Shown piece after piece: positions 6,526 through 13,752 of a DNA stretch of 13,752 nucleotides. The position numbers were made by a program, and so were the translations under genes. The notes below the pieces were generated by a model. The model was not told the DNA's origin. It searched no databases and saw nothing but the letters and a program-made list of their open reading frames with translations. Origin of the DNA: Methanocaldococcaceae archaeon. GTDB taxonomy: Archaea; AGJL01; Methanococci; Methanococcales; Methanocaldococcaceae. The first letter of the stretch is position 1; every line of letters begins with the position of its first letter. Location of the stretch: NCBI GenBank assembly GCA_027023665.1, contig JALVUY010000082.1, positions 1-13,752 on the forward strand, read 5' to 3'.

Positions 6526-8442
6526 TTGGCTAAAATATTAATAGCCCCATTAGGTGTTGGAGATTCTAACGAGGACATATATAAAAGGAGATATAGACTT
6601 GCAAAGTATAGATTTGAAGGTGATAATGAAAAAATAGAGAGTCCTTTTGTTTTATCAGTCTTAGTAGAAAAGTTAAAAGTAGATAAAATTATAGTGGTTG
6701 GAACTAGTAAATCCATGTGGGAGGAACTCTATAAACATTATGCTCAAAAAATTGGGAAATTTAATGAAGAATATTGGAAATATATCGGAGAAAAGGTTGG
6801 AAAATCTAATTATAAAAATCATGAATTGAAAGAAGAGGATTTAAAAGAACTATGTAATGTCTTAGATGAATATTTAAAAAAGATTAATCCTAATGCAAAA
6901 GGAGGCTCTAAGTGTTTGCTTATTAAGTATGGTATAAACAAGGAAGATATTTGGGAGAATTTTGATATTTTTATGTCTTTAACTAATGAAATAAATGACA
7001 ATGACGAAATTTATTTGGATATTACTCATTCATTTAGATCTATCCCTCTATTTATGTATGTAATGTTAGAATTTCTTAGATACTTCAAAAATATTAAACT
7101 TGAAGGAATATACTATGGAATGTTAGATGTTTATAAAGAACTAAACTATGCTCCAATTGTTGATTTAAGCCCTATATTTGAAATTCTTGATTGGGTTAAA
7201 GGAATGTATGAATTTACAAAATATGGAAATAGTTATTTAATTTCTGATTTGTTGGAAGAGGAAAACAAATTATTGGCTAATAATCTTAGAAAAATCTCAA
7301 TCCATATAGATGCAAACTATTTAAGAGAACTTAAAGAAGATATAGATGAATTAAATAAAATATTGAACAACATCAATGAAGATTCTGGAAGATTTACAAA
7401 ATATATTATTCCAAAGTTAAAGGAATTTAGTGAAAGATTTAATAATATATCCTCATACTATGAGTTTCAAAAATTAATGGCAGAGTGGAATTTTGATAAT
7501 AAAAAATACAGTTCTGGCTATCTATGTTTAACTGATTCTATATTTTGGATGCTATGTGAAAAATATGGATTAACTCCAATACACAAAAATAGGGACTTAA
7601 TGAAAAGATTATCTTATGCCGTAGATTTACCATTCTTTAAGGAAGTTAATGCAATTTATGAAAAATTGAGAAATATAAGAAATAAAATAGCACATGCAGA
7701 TGTTGTTCATAAAGGAGTGGAATTTAATGCTGAAAAAGATTTAGAAAGTATTGAAGAATTATATAAAAAGAATCCTCCAAATATAGAAGAAGTTATAAAC
7801 AATTTAATAGAGAGAATTAACAATAATGAGGAAAATAGAGAATATTTACAATTGCTTAATAAGTTGCTTAGAACTTTGCTAATTCAAAAAGTTATTAATG
7901 CATATAAACTTGAAAATAGCGAGATATATTGGAATTTTGTAGAGAAGAATTTGTTATCTCCTAAATGTAAAAATAGATGTACTAATGAAAAATTAAGGGA
8001 TGTTATTGAAATTTTAGAAGAACTTGATAATAACGAGGAAGTAATAGATAAGGTTAATACTATAATGAATATAGTTAATAACTACAAAGATGAGGATTTC
8101 TATGACTTTAATGTCTTAGAATTTGCTCTATTAAATTATATTTCCTTCAATCTATCAAAAACATACAATGTGAGGGGTAAATATTCTTTCGAATTATTTA
8201 AATGGCTCATATTGAATAGAAGATTATGCTCTAAAAATCAGATTATGAATTCTCTAAATAACGCATATTATAAAATTTTCAGCTATAAAAGAAATGGAAA
8301 TAAAATAAATAACGAAATTCTTTCCTATGTGAAGGATATAATAAATCAATTGAATGAGGATTTATCGTCTATTAAAGAAAATTTACCTCTTGATATGTTA
8401 AAAAAAGAATATGAAAAATTCTCAAATTCTAAAAATAGGTGA
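6526..8442 (+). CDS. CARF-HEPN type III effector (TM1812/DxTHG family) with C-terminal extension
   Basis: This 638-residue protein is a predicted cyclic-oligoadenylate-activated ribonuclease of type III CRISPR immunity. The N-terminal CARF domain begins AKILIAPLGVGD, carries GTS around residue 62, and has the family signature D165-x-T167-H168-S-F170-R171. A helical linker leads to a HEPN domain whose catalytic R-x4-H is R385 to H390 (RNKIAH). Ligand binding to CARF should switch on HEPN cleavage of RNA. About 200 further residues follow, helical and lysine/asparagine-rich with a CKNRC pair and no membrane segment. I do not recognise this extension, and it makes the protein longer than most relatives. 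The start is TTG, fixed by AGGTGAT at 6514-6520, five bases before it. It is first in the operon, behind a strong TATA box. The closest relative I recall is the M. jannaschii protein next to its csm genes (MJ1674). Confidence 0.87.
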   Translation: MAKILIAPLGVGDSNEDIYKRRYRLAKYRFEGDNEKIESPFVLSVLVEKLKVDKIIVVGTSKSMWEELYKHYAQKIGKFNEEYWKYIGEKVGKSNYKNHELKEEDLKELCNVLDEYLKKINPNAKGGSKCLLIKYGINKEDIWENFDIFMSLTNEINDNDEIYLDITHSFRSIPLFMYVMLEFLRYFKNIKLEGIYYGMLDVYKELNYAPIVDLSPIFEILDWVKGMYEFTKYGNSYLISDLLEEENKLLANNLRKISIHIDANYLRELKEDIDELNKILNNINEDSGRFTKYIIPKLKEFSERFNNISSYYEFQKLMAEWNFDNKKYSSGYLCLTDSIFWMLCEKYGLTPIHKNRDLMKRLSYAVDLPFFKEVNAIYEKLRNIRNKIAHADVVHKGVEFNAEKDLESIEELYKKNPPNIEEVINNLIERINNNEENREYLQLLNKLLRTLLIQKVINAYKLENSEIYWNFVEKNLLSPKCKNRCTNEKLRDVIEILEELDNNEEVIDKVNTIMNIVNNYKDEDFYDFNVLEFALLNYISFNLSKTYNVRGKYSFELFKWLILNRRLCSKNQIMNSLNNAYYKIFSYKRNGNKINNEILSYVKDIINQLNEDLSSIKENLPLDMLKKEYEKFSNSKNR

Positions 8443-8447
8443 TAATT

Positions 8448-8831
8448 TTGCCAAAGATGTTTTTATTATTTTCTCATAATCTTACTGATGACCAAATAAA
8501 TGATGCAAGAGAAAATTTAAAGGTAGATAAATTTATATATTTACCAAAAGAATTACAAAATATTTGGAGCAATATTCCTCCAGAAATTGAGGATATAACC
8601 GATTATCTAAAACCAATAAAAGAATTTCTAAAAAATAATGCAAATGATGGGGACTATGTATTAATACAGGGGGACTTTGGAGCAACATACAATATGGTTA
8701 ATTATGCCTTTGAGAATAATTTAATTCCTATTTATGCAACTACAAAAAGAGTGGTTAAAGAAGTTATAGAAGATGGTAAAGTAATAACAATTAGAGAATT
8801 TAAACATTGTAGATTCAGAAAATATAAATAG
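8448..8831 (+). CDS. csx20: Csx20-like protein, predicted ring nuclease
   Basis: This 127-residue protein begins MPKMFLLFSHNLTDDQ and contains YLPKELQNIWSNIPPE and D67-G-D-Y-V-L-I-Q-G-D-F-G-A-T80, followed by NLIPIYATTKR. This pattern matches my memory of Csx20, a small type III accessory family predicted to degrade cyclic oligoadenylate and so silence CARF effectors. The family assignment is from recall and was not searched. Its place between the CARF-HEPN gene and cas10 fits an off-switch. A longer frame starts at a GTG at 8439, but that codon lies inside the SD AGGTGAT (8437-8443), which also contains the stop of the upstream gene. The TTG at 8448, four bases after the SD, is therefore preferred. 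The two genes are translationally coupled. No catalytic residues are assigned. Confidence 0.7.
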   Translation: MPKMFLLFSHNLTDDQINDARENLKVDKFIYLPKELQNIWSNIPPEIEDITDYLKPIKEFLKNNANDGDYVLIQGDFGATYNMVNYAFENNLIPIYATTKRVVKEVIEDGKVITIREFKHCRFRKYK

Positions 8832-8871
8832 GTCTATTAACAAATATTAATTAACTTATTGGGGGATTGTT

Positions 8872-11505
8872 ATGGATAACGATTATAAAGCGTTAATGAT
8901 TGGAAGTTTATTGCACGATATTGGGAAGTTTATACAGAGGTCTAAAAATCCAAAAATAAAACATCAAAAGTGTGGGGCAGATTTTATTGAAAAATATTAC
9001 AAAAACTTAGGGATTAATGAGGAGATTAAAGATTTAGTCATTGAATTGATTAGAGAGCATCACAATAAAAGTAATTCTAACCCCTTAGTTAAAATTCTAA
9101 TATTATCTGACTGGCTAAGTAGTGGAGAGAGGGAAGATGTTGAAGAATGCCTAAATGTACCAAAAAAAGATCAGGCATTACTGTCAGTTTTTGAGCTTAT
9201 AGATATTAGTGATGATAAATTTTATCATAAAAAAATAAAGAAAAACAAAGAGGAACTATACAGAAATGGAATGAAATACTATTTAAAACCTCTTTCAATT
9301 AAAGAAGAGGTAATCTTTCCATATCCAAACCCAAATATATCCTATGAAACTTTATACAATGCATTTAAAAATGAATTAGAAAATAAAAATAAAAAAGTAA
9401 AAATTGACAACTTTGAAAAGTTATTCCAGTTAATTCAAAAATACTTATGGTGTGTTCCCTCAGCAACCAATTGGAAAAAGGAAGGTTATTTGCCAGATAT
9501 CTCATTATTTGACCATTTAAAAACTACTTGTACCATTGCCTGTTGTTTATACAAAATATACAAAAATATAGGGAAATATTTAGATGCTAAACTAACTGAT
9601 GATATGTTATCTAAATTATTAAAAAGAATCCCATTAGAAAAAGGGAAATATAAAAAAGAGTTAAATCCTTTCTGGGAAAAATATGAGTTATTTTCATTAA
9701 TTCACGGAGATATATCAGGAATTCAGAATTTTATCTTTAAAGTAACTACAAAATATGCCACAAAGTCGTTAAAAGGTAGGAGTTTTTACTTAGATTTTTT
9801 AACTGAAATAATTGCAAACTACATAATACAAAAGTTGGATTTGCCAATAACAAACATACTATTTTGTGGAGGAGGACACTTCTATATTTTATCATATAAA
9901 GTAAAAGATAATTTTATTAAAGATATTGAAGAAGAAATAAATGACTTAATCTATCAAAAATTCAGAACTGATTTATACATTACTTTAGGAAAAATAAATA
10001 TTAAACCATATGAATTTTTAGCACAAGCAGAATCTAACTTTTCAAAAAAATGGAAGGAAGTTGGAGAAGTTACTGCAATAAAGAAAATGCAGAAATATCA
10101 TTATAAGATAAAATTAAGTATTGAAAAGTTCTTTGAACCAGAAGGTTCTGGTGATGAAAATAAGATATGTAGATGTTGTAGAGGAGAATTTGAAAAAGGA
10201 ATACAACTATATGATGAAGGAGAGGACAAAGTATGTAAAAATTGTTATTCGTTCGTAGAATTGACAGAATTTTTAAAGGAATTTAAAAAATTAGGGAAGA
10301 TAGATTATAACTATGAAAAACCTTCAAGGGCTAAGATGAAAGATAAGATTAATATTTCAATGAAAGAACTTCCTGCCCTACAAGAGTTATTTGAAAAAGT
10401 TAAATTTGAAAATGAAACATATTACCTTCCAAAAGAAAATGGAGATTTAGAAATTCCTTATAAAATTTGGAGTATTGCCTTTCCATTAGACGATAATAAA
10501 AAAATAAAAGATTTTGATAGATTGGCAGAACAGGCAAATGAGAGAACTGGAACTAATAAGATAGGAATTTTAAAGATGGATGTTGATAACTTAGGAAAGG
10601 TTTTTACCAAGGGTTTAGGAGAATTTGCATCTATATCAAGAATGAGCACATTGAGTTCTATGCTAACTTTGTTTTTCACTGGCTATATTCCTCACTTAAT
10701 TGAGACAGGATATTGTAAAATTAAAGATAAAGAAGTACCTTACAAAGATAATGTTTATTTAGTTTATTCTGGAGGGGATGATACTCTTATAGTAGGTTCT
10801 TGGGATGTTATATGGGTGTTAGCAAAAGACATTAGGAGAAAATTTAAGAGATTCACGTGCTACAATCCTAATTTATCTCTAAGTGCTGGAATTGTTATAG
10901 TTAATCCAAAGTTTGAGTTTAAAAAGGCAGTTAATATGGCTAATGTAGAATTGGACGATATTGCAAAAGAAGATAAGATAGTTTTACCAGTTAATGGTAA
11001 ATATGAGGATATTAAGAAAAATGCTATATCCATCTTTGGTTGTCCATTAAATTGGGACTTTGAAGTTTATTACGATGAAGAATCAATAAAAAGATTAGAA
11101 AAACTTTACTTAATAAAATATGATAAAGAAATTAAAATTGACGATAAGATTAAAGAACTTATGAAAAAATACAACGAGACAGAGTTAGAGAATCATTTTG
11201 AAAAAGCCCTTAAGTCAAATATTAGTAGAAGAATATTATTTATCTCTCAAACTGTTTCAGATAAGTTAAATAGAGTTATAGAATACAAAGGAGAGGAATT
11301 CCTTATAAACTTCCCATATTATTGGAGAATTTTGTATTACTTACATAGAAACTTCAAAAGTGGTGATAAATTGGATGAAAATGTTAAATTCTTAGAAGAT
11401 TATGTCAAAGAGAAAATAACCTATGGGCTTAAATGTGGAAATGTAAGATTCAACGACTTAAAAGTTTCTGCAAAGATTGTAGAACTGAAAAATAAAAATG
11501 GGTGA
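8872..11505 (+). CDS. csm1: Cas10/Csm1, type III-A effector large subunit
   Basis: This is an 877-residue Cas10 with all expected parts. The N-terminal HD nuclease domain shows H15-D16 in LLHDIGKF, H31, H63-H64 and D80 in [10 protein letters not shown]. The first palm domain starts near residue 278 with [13 protein letters not shown] zinc-ribbon carries C433, C435/C436, C455 and C458. The second palm contains [11 protein letters not shown] (565-575) and the GGDD motif at 634-637, followed by a helical D4-like tail. In type III systems target RNA binding triggers single-stranded DNA cleavage by HD and synthesis of cyclic oligoadenylate by the GGDD palm; both sites look intact. The ATG follows GGGGGAT at 8861-8867, after a 40-bp spacer. 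Neighbouring csm2 and csm3 indicate subtype III-A. The locus lacks the other subunits needed to complete the complex. Confidence 0.96.
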   Translation: MDNDYKALMIGSLLHDIGKFIQRSKNPKIKHQKCGADFIEKYYKNLGINEEIKDLVIELIREHHNKSNSNPLVKILILSDWLSSGEREDVEECLNVPKKDQALLSVFELIDISDDKFYHKKIKKNKEELYRNGMKYYLKPLSIKEEVIFPYPNPNISYETLYNAFKNELENKNKKVKIDNFEKLFQLIQKYLWCVPSATNWKKEGYLPDISLFDHLKTTCTIACCLYKIYKNIGKYLDAKLTDDMLSKLLKRIPLEKGKYKKELNPFWEKYELFSLIHGDISGIQNFIFKVTTKYATKSLKGRSFYLDFLTEIIANYIIQKLDLPITNILFCGGGHFYILSYKVKDNFIKDIEEEINDLIYQKFRTDLYITLGKINIKPYEFLAQAESNFSKKWKEVGEVTAIKKMQKYHYKIKLSIEKFFEPEGSGDENKICRCCRGEFEKGIQLYDEGEDKVCKNCYSFVELTEFLKEFKKLGKIDYNYEKPSRAKMKDKINISMKELPALQELFEKVKFENETYYLPKENGDLEIPYKIWSIAFPLDDNKKIKDFDRLAEQANERTGTNKIGILKMDVDNLGKVFTKGLGEFASISRMSTLSSMLTLFFTGYIPHLIETGYCKIKDKEVPYKDNVYLVYSGGDDTLIVGSWDVIWVLAKDIRRKFKRFTCYNPNLSLSAGIVIVNPKFEFKKAVNMANVELDDIAKEDKIVLPVNGKYEDIKKNAISIFGCPLNWDFEVYYDEESIKRLEKLYLIKYDKEIKIDDKIKELMKKYNETELENHFEKALKSNISRRILFISQTVSDKLNRVIEYKGEEFLINFPYYWRILYYLHRNFKSGDKLDENVKFLEDYVKEKITYGLKCGNVRFNDLKVSAKIVELKNKNG

Positions 11506-11510
11506 GAATT

Positions 11511-11918
11511 ATGAGAAATAAAGATATTGAAATATGTATTTTAAAGGAAGAGGAGATTAATACCATTTTAAATGTAAATAGCAAAAATGCAAATAAAGTT
11601 ATTGATATAGCAGAGAAATTGGCTAAAGATTTTGAAAATATTCCAGCATCAAAAATGAGAGATTTTTATGACTATGTGATAAGGATTGATGATAAAGAAC
11701 CAGATTGGTATGCAAAATTAGTATTTCTAAAACCAAAAATGGCATACAATGTAGGGAAAGAAACTAATATAAATAAATATGAGGCGTTAAGGAAATTTAA
11801 TGGTACATTTAGTAAAATAATTGATGAAATAAATAATGATTTAAATAAATTCAAAAGTTTCAAAATATTTTTTGAGTCATTAGTGGCATATCACAAAATT
11901 TATGCAAAAAGTCAGTAG
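11511..11918 (+). CDS. csm2: Csm2, type III-A small subunit
   Basis: This 135-residue, mostly helical protein matches Csm2, the small subunit that lines the target-RNA strand inside the Csm complex. The [15 protein letters not shown] segment and the later [16 protein letters not shown] match the family's characteristic pattern (S-x2-R-x-F-Y, then L-x2-L-K-P-K-x-A-Y). An in-frame GTG at 11502 would add three codons but lies within the SD GGGTGA (11500-11505), which also carries the cas10 stop. The ATG at 11511 is the likely start, with coupled translation from cas10. It is complete. Confidence 0.9.
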   Translation: MRNKDIEICILKEEEINTILNVNSKNANKVIDIAEKLAKDFENIPASKMRDFYDYVIRIDDKEPDWYAKLVFLKPKMAYNVGKETNINKYEALRKFNGTFSKIIDEINNDLNKFKSFKIFFESLVAYHKIYAKSQ

Positions 11919-11929
11919 GGGGTTAGATA

Positions 11930-12469
11930 ATGGAGGAAATAACTTTAAAAGGGAAAGTTATTATAAATGGAGTTATTAAATTAGAGAGTGGAATTCATAT
12001 AGGAGGGGTAAAGGAAACTTTAAAGATTGGAGGAACTGACAACCCAGTTATAAAAGATAAAAATGACAATATATTCATTCCCGGAAGTTCGTTAAAGGGT
12101 AAAATTAGAAGTTTATTGGAAAAAAAGGATGGTAAAATTAGTTATGATAAGAGAGGAAACGCTCTCCCGTGTAATTGTGGAAAATGTGAGATTTGCAAAA
12201 TATTTGGACCTCATGACTCAAAAAATATTCAAGAGCCAGTTAGAATAATAGTTAGGGATGCATATTTAGAATTAAATGGTAAAAAACCTTATGAATACTT
12301 AGAAATAAAACCAGAAAATACCATAGATAGAGTAAAAGGAACAACTGTAAAAGGAGGTATTAGAAATATTGAAAGAGTCGTCGCAGGTAGTAAATTCAAG
12401 TTTGAAGTTGTATTTAACATATACAAAGATGGAGACAAAGTTCTGGACACATTTCAAAAGAGGATTTAA
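11930..12469 (+). pseudogene. csm3: csm3, 3'-truncated at a recombination junction
   Basis: The 179-residue product is the N-terminal part of Csm3, the RAMP backbone subunit that cuts target RNA. It has IGGTDNPVIKD with D37 in the position of the catalytic aspartate, PGSSLKGKIRSLL (51-63), a zinc-like C81-x-C83-x2-C86-x2-C89, and the beta-rich segment ending FEVVFNIYKDGDK. Normal Csm3 runs to roughly 220-250 residues and ends with a segment containing the glycine-rich GG-x-GSRG loop. Here homology stops at about residue 171, and the last eight residues read through a ribonuclease gene in the wrong frame to a chance TAA. Without the C-terminal part the RAMP fold and backbone assembly are probably lost, so I call it broken. 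The start ATG follows GGGGGTTAGATA. csm4 and csm5, normally next, are absent. Confidence 0.88.
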
Positions 12470-12597
12470 GAAAAGTTATAGAAAAGATAGACCCAGATTA
12501 TATTATTCCAGTGCATACTGAAAATCCTTATTTGTTTAAATGGGCTTTTGGAGAAAATGTTTTACTTCTAAAAAGGTCAAAAAAATCTGTTTTTTAA
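12442..12597 (+). pseudogene. C-terminal fragment of a beta-CASP/RNase J-like ribonuclease
   Basis: Fifty-one in-frame codons and a TAA, in a different frame from csm3, read SGHISKEDLRKVIEKI, then DPDYIIPVHTENP, then LFKWAFGENVLLLKRSKKSVF. SGH-x-S-x2-DL followed by IIPVHTE-x-P-x2-F is the signature of the C-terminal (RMMBL, PF07521) part of metallo-beta-lactamase/beta-CASP ribonucleases such as archaeal RNase J. The fragment carries a late metal-ligand histidine (VHTE), but the catalytic HxHxDH core is gone. No start codon or SD supports separate translation. The upstream part of the gene is replaced by csm3, with the boundary close to 12442. The reading frame shows no decay, suggesting the break is recent or that the sequence is a chimaera. 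Confidence 0.85.
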
Positions 12598-12603
12598 AAG
12601 ATT

Positions 12604-12633
12604 AGTATACTAAATAATAATTATTTATATACT
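12604..12633. repeat. Long imperfect inverted repeat in the convergent spacer
   Basis: The left arm AGTATAcTAAATAAT (12604-12618) and right arm ATTATTTATATACT (12620-12633) pair over 14 bases with one bulged C (12610) and a single central base. It begins seven bases after the ribonuclease fragment's stop and stands between convergent transcription units. It may act as a bidirectional terminator-like structure, a cruciform-prone site, or a trace of a past insertion. The high AT content lowers its weight. Confidence 0.5.
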
Positions 12634-12650
12634 TATTATATATTCAGAAT

Positions 12651-12673
12651 AAAAAAGAAAAATAGAGAAAAAA
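12651..12673 (-). terminator. T-rich terminator of mer
   Basis: On the minus strand two runs of six T, at 12668-12673 and 12651-12656, follow within 25 bases of the mer stop codon and are joined by more T/C-rich sequence. This is the usual form of archaeal intrinsic terminators. Confidence 0.5.
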
Positions 12674-12675
12674 TA

Positions 12676-13680
<1,005 letters not shown>

Positions 13681-13710
13681 TTATTTGAACATATTTTTTG
13701 TGTATTAACA

Positions 13711-13723
13711 ATTATTATATTAT
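13711..13723 (-). promoter_or_regulatory. Probable TATA element of mer
   Basis: On the minus strand this reads ATAATATAATAAT, about 40-50 bases upstream of the ATG. It would place the transcription start some 15 bases before the SD. It is not a perfect consensus and the region is AT-rich throughout, so this is tentative. Confidence 0.35.
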
Positions 13724-13752
13724 GAAGTTATGGTAGTAATTAAGTTTTCTAT

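Noticed and set aside
6474..6716. Minus-strand open frame overlapping the start of the CARF-HEPN gene
   Set aside because: It covers the SD and the first codons of a well-supported gene, its composition is AT-driven, and no SD or homology is visible.

Overview
The window comes from a low-GC hydrogenotrophic methanogenic archaeon, most likely a hyperthermophilic member of the Methanococcales close to Methanocaldococcus. The support is: a nearly complete tungsten/molybdenum formylmethanofuran dehydrogenase (fwd) cluster, a methylenetetrahydromethanopterin reductase gene (mer), archaeal Shine-Dalgarno (SD) sites of the GGTGAT type in front of most genes, TATA boxes reading TTTATATA, and very AT-rich spacers.

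Left third (1-5121, minus strand): one operon read right to left. It starts with a small helix-turn-helix/ferredoxin fusion protein (the position taken by fwdH in Methanothermobacter), then fwdF (eight-cluster polyferredoxin), fwdG (two-cluster ferredoxin), fwdD, fwdA, a small YbjQ/UPF0145-family protein and fwdC. Together they encode most of the enzyme for the first step of CO2-based methanogenesis. The catalytic subunit gene fwdB is not in the window.

Divergent control region (5122-5377): a TTTATATA box serves the fwd operon, with a 15-bp palindrome touching its downstream edge. Further right lie two inverted repeats of identical geometry (8-bp arms, 7-bp spacer), with centres 22 bp apart, abutting the likely TATA box of a plus-strand HTH regulator (5378-6331).

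Middle (6380-12469, plus strand): a type III-A CRISPR-Cas operon without a CRISPR array. Behind a clear promoter lie a CARF-HEPN effector of the TM1812/DxTHG family with a long C-terminal extension, a Csx20-like protein (predicted ring nuclease), Cas10/Csm1 with intact HD and GGDD motifs, Csm2, and the first three quarters of Csm3. The operon is broken there. Within a few bases of 12442 the sequence switches, in another frame, to the last 51 codons of a beta-CASP/RNase J-like ribonuclease gene (12442-12597). csm4, csm5, cas6 and the rest of csm3 are absent. So the complete cyclic-oligoadenylate signalling part (synthase, effector, probable off-switch) is kept, while the RNA-binding backbone is cut off.

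Right end (12598-13752): a convergent spacer with a long imperfect hairpin and T-rich terminator tracts, then intact mer on the minus strand with its SD and a probable TATA element.

Several start codons (fwdA, fwdD, csm2, csx20-like) were moved inward from the longest open frame, because the upstream candidate start lies inside the SD sequence itself.
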